A DNA stretch of 47,825 bases. It comes from Pseudomonadota bacterium (GTDB lineage Bacteria > Pseudomonadota > Gammaproteobacteria > Burkholderiales > JABEVD01). The stretch spans positions 46,037-93,861 of the forward strand of contig JAJZTQ010000004.1 of assembly GCA_021848825.1 (NCBI GenBank), in the 5' to 3' direction. The notes beneath the pieces are model-generated. The model worked only from the letters and a program-made list of their open reading frames with translations. It was not told where the DNA came from and did no database searches. This document shows positions 36,980 through 44,579 of the stretch, piece by piece; within the stretch, counting starts at the first letter, position 1, and each line of letters starts with the position of its first letter. A program made the translations under genes and the position numbers.

Positions 36980-37170
36980 TCGTCGCGCCTCATCGCTTCC
37001 AGATCGCCCTGCCAGTTGAGCCTGCCCCGAAATGCCCGGATTTCCTCCTGCTGCTTGAGCCGCAAAAGAGTGCGAAGCCCCAGTTCGACGACTTCCTTTT
37101 TGGTCTTGAGTCCTGTTGCCCTAAGGGTATTTTCCATCAGCTTGTCGTCGATGTTAATATTGGTGCGCAA
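36976..37170 (-). CDS. vapB: VapB-type antitoxin (ribbon-helix-helix)
   Basis: The 64-residue protein has the typical RTNINIDDKLMENTLRATGLKTKKEVVELGLRTLL N-terminal DNA-binding part of VapB antitoxins, then a C-terminal toxin-binding tail (RLNWQGDLEAMRRDE). TTG 37170 is the best start: it gives the family-typical N-terminus and has AAAGGA about 8 bases upstream. The earlier TTG at 37191 would put the start inside the operator repeat. It should bind its own promoter together with VapC. Confidence 0.88.
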   Translation of the reverse strand: MRTNINIDDKLMENTLRATGLKTKKEVVELGLRTLLRLKQQEEIRAFRGRLNWQGDLEAMRRDE

Positions 37171-37172
37171 GG

Positions 37173-37200
37173 TGTGTATCCTTTCATTCAACGATACACA
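37173..37200. promoter_or_regulatory. Operator inverted repeat of vapBC
   Basis: A perfect 8-bp inverted repeat, TGTGTATC at 37173-37180 and GATACACA at 37193-37200, is separated by 12 bases. The half-site centres are 20 bp apart, two helical turns, suited to a VapBC complex. One half touches the -10 box and the other lies just ahead of the vapB start. Confidence 0.65.
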
Positions 37201-37228
37201 TCATAGAACAGAGAAGCAGTTCAGGCAA
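37200..37228 (-). promoter_or_regulatory. Sigma-70 promoter of vapBC
   Basis: On the minus strand TTGCCT (37228-37223) and TATGAT (37205-37200) are separated by exactly 17 bases. It reads toward vapB and overlaps the operator repeat at its -10 end, as expected for an autoregulated toxin-antitoxin operon. Confidence 0.6.
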
Positions 37229-37232
37229 TAAT

Positions 37233-37266
37233 GCTGATTTTCAGAATCGAGACCTGACAGCGCCAT
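37233..37266 (-). repeat. Diverged duplicate of the trpE 3' end
   Basis: These 34 bases match trpE positions 38063-38096 in the same orientation with 5 mismatches. Read on the minus strand they encode [10 protein letters not shown], against [10 protein letters not shown] at the end of TrpE. Most differences are silent, but the stop TAG has become CAG. A TAG interrupts the frame 2-3 codons upstream, so only the tail remains. The two copies bracket about 0.8 kb carrying the VOC gene. Confidence 0.65.
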
Positions 37267-37554
37267 ATCCGACGAGCGCTACATCGTCGGAGTTCCGGAG
37301 ATCCCGGGCTGGTGTTCCGACGCATTTGCTTCCAAATTCAGGATGCCATGAATATTGATTTTCCTTTTAATTTAGAACATTATGAAAATTTATCCGGATT
37401 GGGTATCATCATGACGCATTTGCAGAGCGAGGGGTCGCGGAGCGAGACTACACGGCGTTAGTCGCTCCCCTCTCTGGGAGTGACTGAGGGAACGCGGAGC
37501 CTGATCTTTCTTTATCGAAACCGGAGCCCTGCATGATCTGGCTGCGAAGCCGGG
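37267..37554. other. Non-coding accessory stretch between the trpE-tail copy and the VOC gene
   Basis: Together with the 37171-37266 promoter and repeat region this is the longest gap without a gene. It includes an AT-rich patch (37340-37400), unlike the surrounding DNA, and the GC-rich hairpin at 37429-37472. No convincing gene is seen. The composition change suggests transferred or decayed DNA. Confidence 0.5.
37429..37472. repeat. Bulged GC-rich hairpin in accessory DNA
   Basis: GGAGCGAGACTA (37439-37450) can pair with TAGTCGCTCC (37459-37468) apart from a 2-base bulge, and flanking GAGGGG can extend the stem with CCCCTC. The stem-loop lies about 80 bases beyond the VOC gene's stop. It could be a terminator-like or REP-like element. 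Confidence 0.4.
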
Positions 37555-37926
37555 TCATTTCATCGAATGCAGCCCGATCATGTTGCCCTCGGTATCCGTC
37601 CCCAGGGCGATGAAGCCATATTCGCCGATGGAGAACTTCTCCTTGTATATCTTTCCGCCGGATTTGCCGACAAGGTCAGCCTCGACGGCACAGTCATCGC
37701 AGGAGAAATAGACGATGGTGCTGTTCCCGCCGGAGCTGACGCCCTGCATTTTGACGAGCGACCCTGCCGAGCCGTAACGCTCCATGTCTCCAGGAAAGCC
37801 CCACATCTCTATGTCCGGGCTGTTCAATTTCTCAAGCGTGACCTTGAACACCGTTTCGTAGAAGCGCTTGGCGCGAGCCATGTCCTGTACATAGATTTCG
37901 AACCAGCAGCCGGGATTTCTTTTCAT
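37555..37926 (-). CDS. VOC-family (glyoxalase/dioxygenase fold) protein
   Basis: The 123-residue protein has the vicinal-oxygen-chelate fold. Seen are the N-terminal CWFEIYVQDMARAKRFYETVF, a central VYFSCDD, and the C-terminal GEYGFIALGTDTEGNMIGLHS. This subgroup is common and of unknown substrate; some relatives are detoxification or antibiotic-resistance proteins, but nothing here proves that. A strong GGAGG spaced 4-5 bases from ATG 37926 fixes the start; the longer frame upstream has no similarity. It lies between the two copies of the trpE 3' end, so it seems to be an insertion in the trp operon. Confidence 0.88.
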   Translation of the reverse strand: MKRNPGCWFEIYVQDMARAKRFYETVFKVTLEKLNSPDIEMWGFPGDMERYGSAGSLVKMQGVSSGGNSTIVYFSCDDCAVEADLVGKSGGKIYKEKFSIGEYGFIALGTDTEGNMIGLHSMK

Positions 37927-38063
37927 GTCACCTCCCTTCCGGTTTGTAAAATCAGAGTATAGCCGGCCCTGCCGAATCATGCGGCTGAACGGAAACGGAG
38001 GCGCGTCAGGCGCTCGCGCAATAAAGGAATGGCTCTTGGAAGCCCGGTTGCGTGCGAAGGCGG

Positions 38064-39539
38064 CTAATTTTCCGAATCGAGGCCTGAGAGCGTCATTTCT
38101 GCGGCGCGAAGCACGGCTCTCGCCTTGTTCCTCGTTTCCATCCATTCGTTTTCAGGAATGGAGTCGGCGACGATTCCGGCTGCAGCCTGGACGTTGAGCT
38201 TCCCGTCCTTGATCACGGCAGTCCTGATCGCGATGGCGAGATCCATGTTGCCGTTGAATCCGATGTAGCCCACCGCACCCGCATAGATGCCGCGCTTCGT
38301 AGGCTCGAGTTCGTCTATGATCTCCATTGAGCGGACTTTAGGCGTACCCGTCACCGTTCCCGCGGGGAAGGTCGCGCGCAACAGCTCGATCGCGCTCATG
38401 CCTTCCTTGATCTTTCCTTCGACGTTCGAGACGATGTGCATCACGTGAGAATAGCGCTCGACGACCATCTTTTCCGTCACCTTCACGGTCCCGGTTCTGG
38501 CGACCCGGCCTATGTCGTTTCTGCCGAGATCGATCAGCATCAGATGCTCAGCCCGCTCCTTGGGGTCGGACAAGAGATCCTGCTCGAATTCCCTGTCCTG
38601 CTCGAGTGTGGCGCCTCTCGGCCTTGTTCCTGCGATCGGCCTCACCGTGATCTTGTCGCCCTCCTGCCTGACCAGTATTTCAGGGGAAGCGCCGACGATC
38701 TGGAAATCCTCGAGGTCGAAATAGAACATGTAGGGGGAAGGATTGATCGCGCGCAAGGCCCTGTACAGATTGACGGGAGGCGCATCGAACGGCAGGGTGA
38801 TGCGCTGCGAGATCTGGACCTGCATGATGTCGCCTTCGACGATGTAGTGCTTGGATTTCGCCACGGCATCCAGGAATGCCTTTTCCCCGATTTCGGAAAC
38901 GGGTTCGGGGCGAGAATCCTTGGGGCTGTATTCGGGAACCCTGGCCTGCGATCGCAGGTTCCGCTTCAATGCATCGAGCCTCTGCTTCGCCTTTCGATAG
39001 GCCGATTCGTCTTCCGCATCGGCATAGACGATCAGATAGAGCTTCCCCGAAAGATTGTCGAAAACGGCGAGCTCTTCCGAGAGCATCAGGAGGATGTCGG
39101 GCGTGCCCAACGTATCCTTTTTCGCAGCCCCGGAGAGCCTGGGCTCTATGTACCTGACGGTGTCGTACCCGAAATAGCCGACCAGCCCGCCGAAAAACCT
39201 GAGTGGGAAGGAAATGGGGGCTGCCCTGAACCGCTTCTGGAAAGCCTCGACATATTGAAGCGGATCTTCCGATTCCCCTTCCTCCGAAATTTTTCCGTCG
39301 ACAAAAACCCGGTAGCGCTTTCCGAAGAACTTCAGCACGCATTTCGCGGGAAGGCCGATGATCGAATAGCGACCGAATCGCTCCCCGCCCACGACGGATT
39401 CGAGGAGGTAGGAATAGGGGGTATTGGCGAGCTTCAGATAGACTGAAAGCGGCGTGTCGAGATCTGCGAACGTCTCGAGGACCAGGGGAATCCTGTTGTA
39501 TCCTTCCCCTTTCAGCCTGTCGAATTCGGCTTCAGTCAT
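38064..39539 (-). CDS. trpE: Anthranilate synthase component I
   Basis: The 491-residue enzyme converts chorismate to anthranilate with TrpG. Seen are [20 protein letters not shown], where LLES is the usual tryptophan feedback site, [49 protein letters not shown], and the C-terminal [24 protein letters not shown]. It overlaps gph by 8 bases. Its 3' end (GLDSEN then TAG) is duplicated 0.8 kb downstream, and trpG no longer directly follows. Confidence 0.97.
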   Translation of the reverse strand: MTEAEFDRLKGEGYNRIPLVLETFADLDTPLSVYLKLANTPYSYLLESVVGGERFGRYSIIGLPAKCVLKFFGKRYRVFVDGKISEEGESEDPLQYVEAFQKRFRAAPISFPLRFFGGLVGYFGYDTVRYIEPRLSGAAKKDTLGTPDILLMLSEELAVFDNLSGKLYLIVYADAEDESAYRKAKQRLDALKRNLRSQARVPEYSPKDSRPEPVSEIGEKAFLDAVAKSKHYIVEGDIMQVQISQRITLPFDAPPVNLYRALRAINPSPYMFYFDLEDFQIVGASPEILVRQEGDKITVRPIAGTRPRGATLEQDREFEQDLLSDPKERAEHLMLIDLGRNDIGRVARTGTVKVTEKMVVERYSHVMHIVSNVEGKIKEGMSAIELLRATFPAGTVTGTPKVRSMEIIDELEPTKRGIYAGAVGYIGFNGNMDLAIAIRTAVIKDGKLNVQAAAGIVADSIPENEWMETRNKARAVLRAAEMTLSGLDSEN

Positions 39540-40218
39540 TTTTCTCTATTAGCCTGGATGCATCGAGCAGGCTTTCCACCAGCGCATCCGTGTCGAGCTC
39601 CCTGACGTCGTTTCCCTCGTTGTAGCCGTACGGCACGCAGAACACCGAGCAGCCTGCGGCTCTCGCCGCCTGGACGTCGTTCACCGAGTCGCCTATCAGC
39701 AGCATTTCGGAAGGTTCGATGCCGAAATGCCGGCATGCATGAAGAAGCGGCATGGGATCCGGCTTCTTTTTCGGGAGGCTGTCCCCGGAGAGCACGATAT
39801 CGAAGTAATCGTGAAGCCCTGTGTCCCTGAGAAGCGGGATGGTGAAGCGCTCGGCCTTGTTGGTGATGCAGGCGAGATGGAATCCCGACGACTTCATCGC
39901 CTCCAGCCCCTCGACGACGCCCGGGTAGGGCCTCGATTCATTGGATACCACGGCGTCATAATGCCTGTCGAAGATCTCCATCACGGAATCCATGTCATCC
40001 GGCTCCCTGGACGTCGAGGCGATGTAGGACTTCCTCATCAGGTTGATCACGCCCTTGCCGATGAAGGTCTTGACGACTTCGGGGTCGACTTCGGCCTCCC
40101 CGAGTTCGCGCAAGGTGAGGTTTGCAGCCGTGGCGAGATCCCCCGCGGTGTCGAGAAGGGTGCCGTCGAGATCGATCATCACTGCCTTCACGGCAAGGCG
40201 GGCTTTCTCCAGCATCAT
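39532..40218 (-). CDS. gph: Phosphoglycolate phosphatase
   Basis: The 228-residue HAD-IA phosphatase has [22 protein letters not shown] (nucleophile and acid Asp), [15 protein letters not shown] (motif II), [12 protein letters not shown] (motif III Lys), and [18 protein letters not shown]. It removes phosphate from 2-phosphoglycolate. Its neighbours rpe (ATGA overlap upstream) and trpE (8-base overlap) form the classic proteobacterial block. ATG 40218 directly follows the rpe end. Confidence 0.93.
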   Translation of the reverse strand: MMLEKARLAVKAVMIDLDGTLLDTAGDLATAANLTLRELGEAEVDPEVVKTFIGKGVINLMRKSYIASTSREPDDMDSVMEIFDRHYDAVVSNESRPYPGVVEGLEAMKSSGFHLACITNKAERFTIPLLRDTGLHDYFDIVLSGDSLPKKKPDPMPLLHACRHFGIEPSEMLLIGDSVNDVQAARAAGCSVFCVPYGYNEGNDVRELDTDALVESLLDASRLIEKND

Positions 40219-40880
40219 GCTTTTGCGAGCTCCGCGCGCATCTGCGAGATCGTCGCCCTGTAGTCGGGGGTATTGTAGATCGCAGAACCTGCCACGAAGG
40301 TGTCCGCGCCCGCCCTCGCGACTTCCTGGATGTTGTCCACCTTCACGCCGCCGTCGATTTCGAGCATGATGTCGAGTCCCTTCTCGTCTATCATCCTGCG
40401 AACCGTCCTGATCTTGTTGAGCGCCTCAGGGATGAATTTCTGTCCGCCGAATCCCGGATTGACCGACATGATCAGCACAAGATCGAGCTTTTCGATCACA
40501 TGATCGAGATAGTTCAAGGGCGTGGCAGGATTGAAAACGAGTCCTGCCTTGCATCCCTGGTCCTTGATCAGGCCTATCGTCCTGTCGATATGCTCGGATG
40601 CTTCTGGATGGAACGAAATGATGTTTGCACCCGCCTTCGCGAAATCGGGAATGATCCTGTCCACGGGTTTTACCATGAGGTGGACGTCTATCGGTGCCTT
40701 GGTCAGGGGACGGATTGCTTCGCAAACGAGTGGACCGATCGTCAGGTTAGGTACATAATGATTGTCCATGACATCGAAATGAATGATGTCTGCGCCTGCG
40801 TCGATGACGTTGACGACTTCCTCCCCCAGCTTCGCAAAGTTGGCTGAGAGGATGCTTGGCGCGATCAGGTAATTGGGCAT
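40215..40880 (-). CDS. rpe: Ribulose-phosphate 3-epimerase
   Basis: The 221-residue TIM-barrel enzyme interconverts ribulose-5-P and xylulose-5-P. Seen are [17 protein letters not shown], the metal ligands in [19 protein letters not shown] and [18 protein letters not shown], and [11 protein letters not shown]. It is the first gene of the rpe-gph-trpE operon and diverges from apaG across a short gap (40881-40959). Confidence 0.97.
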   Translation of the reverse strand: MPNYLIAPSILSANFAKLGEEVVNVIDAGADIIHFDVMDNHYVPNLTIGPLVCEAIRPLTKAPIDVHLMVKPVDRIIPDFAKAGANIISFHPEASEHIDRTIGLIKDQGCKAGLVFNPATPLNYLDHVIEKLDLVLIMSVNPGFGGQKFIPEALNKIRTVRRMIDEKGLDIMLEIDGGVKVDNIQEVARAGADTFVAGSAIYNTPDYRATISQMRAELAKA

Positions 40881-40959
40881 CGATATTCCTCGGCAAAAGA
40901 GGCTATTCTACATGAAACCCTTGTCCAACTAGAAGCTGAAGATCAATGTGAAAATAGAG

Positions 40960-41340
40960 ATGGCTCTGAAAGATTACGACGTAAAAATCGACACATCCGT
41001 GCACTACATCCCCGAGGAGTCCGACGAGGAGCGCGGGCATTATGTTTTCGCCTATACCATCACCATCACCAACGACGCGCCTGTGGACATACAGCTGGTC
41101 AGCCGTCACTGGGTCATCACCGATGCAAACCAGCAGATGCAGGAAGTCAGGGGGCTGGGCGTGGTGGGCGAACAGCCGCTCCTGAAACCGGGCGAGAGCT
41201 TCAGGTATACCAGCGGAACGGCGATCGCCACCCCTGTGGGAACGATGCACGGGGAATACCAGATGGTTGCAGAAAGCGGCGAGCATTTCGATGTTTCCAT
41301 CCCCGAGTTCGTGCTCAGCATGCCCCGGGTATTGCACTAA
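40960..41340 (+). CDS. apaG: ApaG (Co2+/Mg2+ efflux-associated) protein
   Basis: The 126-residue beta-sandwich protein has YDVKIDTSVHYIPEESDEERGHYVFAYTITITNDA, SRHWVITDANQQMQEVRGLGVVGEQP, and PGESFRYTSGTAIATPVGTMHGEYQMV, all typical of ApaG. The family is linked to Co/Mg resistance, but the mechanism is unknown. I chose ATG 40960 because it gives the usual length of about 125 residues; GTG 40948 is also possible. It converges on kup with a short hairpin between. Confidence 0.94.
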   Translation: MALKDYDVKIDTSVHYIPEESDEERGHYVFAYTITITNDAPVDIQLVSRHWVITDANQQMQEVRGLGVVGEQPLLKPGESFRYTSGTAIATPVGTMHGEYQMVAESGEHFDVSIPEFVLSMPRVLH

Positions 41341-41354
41341 GGCGTTGACACGCC
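41341..41354. terminator. Short hairpin between convergent apaG and kup
   Basis: GGCGT-TGAC-ACGCC forms a 5-bp stem exactly filling the gap between the apaG stop and the kup stop. Read on the minus strand after the kup stop it is nearly the same as the hairpin after ntrC (17892-17912). No T-run is present. Confidence 0.45.
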
Positions 41355-43226
41355 CTAGAGCACGATCTGGGCGCCGATTTCCACCACCCTGTTGGGGGGA
41401 ATCCTGAAGAAGGGAACCGCGCTTCCGGCGTTTCGGAACATGGCCACGAAGAGCTTTTCCCGCCAAAGGGCCATTTTCTGACCCGCCTTCGGAATCAGCA
41501 TCTCCCTCGAAAGGAAGAAGGAAGTATCCATGGGCTCCAACTTCAAAATGTCCTGGGCGAAGAGCGCTCTGGGAAGGTTGGGCTCATCCTTGAAGCCGTA
41601 GCGCACGATCATGCGGTGAAATTCGTTCTTCATCGGCGTGTGCTCGATTCTTTCCTCAGCGGGCACATGAGGGATTTCAAGCACTTTCACGGTGAGTATC
41701 ACCACCCGCTCATGCAGCACCTTGTTGTGTTTCAGGTTGTGAAGCAGCGCATGGGGCACGCCTTCGGGATTGGCGGTCAGGAAAATCGCCGTTCCCGGCA
41801 CCCTGACGACGGAGTCGGGCGAGATCGACTCGACGAATGGCAGCAGTTCTATCGAATCCCGCTTCATGCGTTCGGCGAGCAGGACCCTTCCGCGCTTCCA
41901 TGTCGTCATCAGCGTGAAGATGACCGAAGCCATCGCAAGCGGAAACCATCCCCCTTCCTCGATCTTGATCAGGTTGGCGAAGAAGAACGAAAGATCGACG
42001 GCTATCAGGGCCGATATCAGCAGCGCTCCTCTCAACAGCCCCCATCCCCAGAGCCTTCTAACGACAATGAAGGCAAGAACGGTCGTCACGGTCATGGTCC
42101 CGGTGACCGCGATGCCGTATGCGGAAGCGAGATTGGCGGAGGATCTGAATCCAAGGACTAGCGCCGCCACCGAAAGAAGCAGCGCCCAGTTGATCCCAGG
42201 GACATAGATCTGACCTATTTCCTCCTCCGAAGTGTGCTGGGTTTCCATTCTGGGCGCATAGCCCAGCCTGATTGCCTGGTTGGTCATGGAGAATGCCCCC
42301 GATATGACAGCCTGGGAGGCGATCACCGTGGCGACGGTGGAAAGGATGACCAGCGGATAGAGCAGCCAGTTGGGAGCAAGCAGAAAGAAAGGATTCTGGA
42401 TCGCCTTGGGGTTTACCATCAGCAGGGCGCCCTGGCCGAAGTAATTGAGCACAAGGGCCGGAAGGACGAAGCCGAACCAGACGAGCTGAACGGGTTTTCT
42501 CCCGAAATGCCCCATGTCCGCATAAAGGGCTTCCGCGCCTGTCAGCGCGAGAACGACCCCGCCCAGTGAAAGGAAGCCGAGCCAGGGGTTCGCTGCCAGG
42601 AAACGGAACCCGTGAGCGGGATTGAGCGCTTCGAGCACGCGCGGTGCGGAAAGAATGCTGGAAATGCCGAATAGCGCGAGCGTGACGAACCATATGCACA
42701 TGACCGGGCCGAAGAATGCGCCGACGCTTGCCGTTCCCCTGCGCTGGAACAGGAATAGTCCGAAAAGAATGATGAGCGTCAGGGGAATGACGTAGACCTT
42801 GAAAAGCGGGCTTGCGACCTGCAATCCTTCGACTGCGGAGAGAACTGAAATGGCCGGGGTGATGACCCCGTCGCCGTAAAAGAGCGCCGTGCCGAAAAGC
42901 CCCAATATCAGGATGACGGCTCGCCTCTTCTCGTCACGTCCGAGCTTTCCCAGGACCAGCGCGAGAAGCGCCATGATGCCGCCTTCCCCCTCGTTGTCGG
43001 CATGCATGATGAATACGACATACTTGAAGGAAACCACGATCATCAGCGACCAGAAGATCAGGGAGAGAATGCCGAGGATGTTCTCATGGTTCAGCGGAAC
43101 GGGATGCGCGCCGGCAGTGAAGATCGTGTTCAGCGTATAGAGAGGGCTTGTTCCGATGTCGCCATACACGACTCCCAGGGCTGCGAGGGATAGTGTTGCT
43201 AGACTGGACTTGCCGCTCTGTTCCAA
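41355..43226 (-). CDS. kup: Low-affinity potassium transporter Kup
   Basis: The 623-residue inner-membrane K+/H+ symporter has about 12 membrane helices in the first 450 residues and a cytoplasmic C-terminal domain. Seen are LAALGVVYGDIGTSPLYTL at the start, DNEGEGGIMALLAL, GDGVITPAISVLSAVEGL, and GAEALYADMGHFGRKP. TTG 43226 is the best start: GGAG lies about 7 bases upstream and the length equals that of E. coli Kup. The TTG at 43253 lacks an RBS. It could take up K+ during osmotic stress. Confidence 0.95.
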   Translation of the reverse strand: MEQSGKSSLATLSLAALGVVYGDIGTSPLYTLNTIFTAGAHPVPLNHENILGILSLIFWSLMIVVSFKYVVFIMHADNEGEGGIMALLALVLGKLGRDEKRRAVILILGLFGTALFYGDGVITPAISVLSAVEGLQVASPLFKVYVIPLTLIILFGLFLFQRRGTASVGAFFGPVMCIWFVTLALFGISSILSAPRVLEALNPAHGFRFLAANPWLGFLSLGGVVLALTGAEALYADMGHFGRKPVQLVWFGFVLPALVLNYFGQGALLMVNPKAIQNPFFLLAPNWLLYPLVILSTVATVIASQAVISGAFSMTNQAIRLGYAPRMETQHTSEEEIGQIYVPGINWALLLSVAALVLGFRSSANLASAYGIAVTGTMTVTTVLAFIVVRRLWGWGLLRGALLISALIAVDLSFFFANLIKIEEGGWFPLAMASVIFTLMTTWKRGRVLLAERMKRDSIELLPFVESISPDSVVRVPGTAIFLTANPEGVPHALLHNLKHNKVLHERVVILTVKVLEIPHVPAEERIEHTPMKNEFHRMIVRYGFKDEPNLPRALFAQDILKLEPMDTSFFLSREMLIPKAGQKMALWREKLFVAMFRNAGSAVPFFRIPPNRVVEIGAQIVL

Positions 43227-43295
43227 GTTCTTCTCCGGCTGATGAGGGTGCAAGGATAGCCCATCGACTATTCCAGATCAACCTGTTGTGCAAAA

Positions 43296-44579
43296 TCAGT
43301 ATTCAAGATGCACGCGCGCGCCATAGATGTCGACAGGGCCTCTGTCCCGATTGTAGGCAGGATTCACTGCATGCTGGTAATCGAATGTGACGAAGACATG
43401 CTGGTTTGCCTGCAGGGAATAGTAGGTCTCCAGAATCTTCTCCTGGCCGTAATTGAGCCTTCCGTCACCTATCAGGATGCCCATTCCGCCCGCAGCGAAA
43501 TAGGCTCGGGCTGCATCTGACAATCCGTTGACTGCGGCAGCCAGTCCGAAAGTGTCTCCGCTTCTTCCCCATCTGTCTCCCTTCAGGGCGATGCCGCCGG
43601 AGACAGAACGGTTTATTTCGGTGAAATCGAAGGCCTGTTCTGAACCTTGATTGTAGCTTGCGCGCAGGAATGCGCCGAGGTCCGCAGCCAATTCCTGTTC
43701 GAGGTTCAATGCGAAACCGGGGCTCGAACTCCCCCGCCTGACGAGCGCTGTGTCTGGGATGCCGCCTGCCGCGAGCGCATCGTCATAGCTTCCCATCACC
43801 GCATGGTTGTCGAATCCGAGAAGCTTCAGCTTTCCGGGATGACCCATCAACTGATGGCGTTCTTCGAATTCCGCGACGAATTCGTGCTGGGCGAAAGTCG
43901 GGTCGAGCTTCGTGCTGTTCGACGTCTTCGACATGTCGAAGAAACCGCTTCTCAATGTCCACCATGACCGGGTCCATTCCAGCGACATGCCGTAGGTATA
44001 TCCCCAGGCGTCTGCCGCATAATCGAACGCGCCCGATTCGATGACGGACCAGTTGAGGAAATCCATTCTCGGGTCGTGAGCGTAGCTGTTGTTGTCGAAT
44101 ATGTCGACAACAGAGAATTTGCCGACAGTCAGAACGACATTGTCCGCAGTCCGGCTTGCCGAGAACTGGTTTTCGCCCGATTCCACTTTCTGCTCTTCTC
44201 CGTCGAGATCGAAGGTCTTTCTGTAGAAGAATCTCGGCAGGCGCTGATAGGGTGGATTCGCGCCGACCTTGTACGCTTCGCCGCTGGGGTAGCCGGCCAT
44301 GCCTAGCGTGTTGCTTAGGCCGAAACCCTGATCAATTTCAGGGTTGATCCATATTTCGCTGCTCCCCGAAAGGCGCAGACCTGCATAGAGCGTGATGTCC
44401 GAAGTCTCATTGCTGCTTTGGTTCGGGTTCAGGCTGTTCTGGCCTGAATAGGGGGCAGTAAATGCAGGATGCCATTGGCTGACGTTGGTGAACTGGAAAT
44501 GGGTGCTCCAGTCTTCAGCATCTTCACCCCATGCCTGACCGAAACCTGCAAGGAAAAGCAGTGCGAGCCACCTTTTCAT
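43296..44579 (-). CDS. OprB-type outer-membrane porin
   Basis: The 427-residue protein has a signal peptide (MKRWLALLFLAGFGQAWG, with likely cleavage before EDAED) and alternating beta-strand pattern ending in a C-terminal aromatic residue (RVHLEY), as in outer-membrane barrels. Motifs such as WSTHFQFTNVSQWHPAF, YAGLRLSGSSEIWINPEID, FSVVDIFDNNSYAHDPRMDFLNWS and RGPVDIYGARVHLEY match the carbohydrate-selective porin OprB family. Its ATG shares one base with the mgtA stop, so it is translationally coupled to it. The pairing hints that the porin may admit cations. The family assignment is good; solute specificity is unknown. Confidence 0.85.
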   Translation of the reverse strand: MKRWLALLFLAGFGQAWGEDAEDWSTHFQFTNVSQWHPAFTAPYSGQNSLNPNQSSNETSDITLYAGLRLSGSSEIWINPEIDQGFGLSNTLGMAGYPSGEAYKVGANPPYQRLPRFFYRKTFDLDGEEQKVESGENQFSASRTADNVVLTVGKFSVVDIFDNNSYAHDPRMDFLNWSVIESGAFDYAADAWGYTYGMSLEWTRSWWTLRSGFFDMSKTSNSTKLDPTFAQHEFVAEFEERHQLMGHPGKLKLLGFDNHAVMGSYDDALAAGGIPDTALVRRGSSSPGFALNLEQELAADLGAFLRASYNQGSEQAFDFTEINRSVSGGIALKGDRWGRSGDTFGLAAAVNGLSDAARAYFAAGGMGILIGDGRLNYGQEKILETYYSLQANQHVFVTFDYQHAVNPAYNRDRGPVDIYGARVHLEY

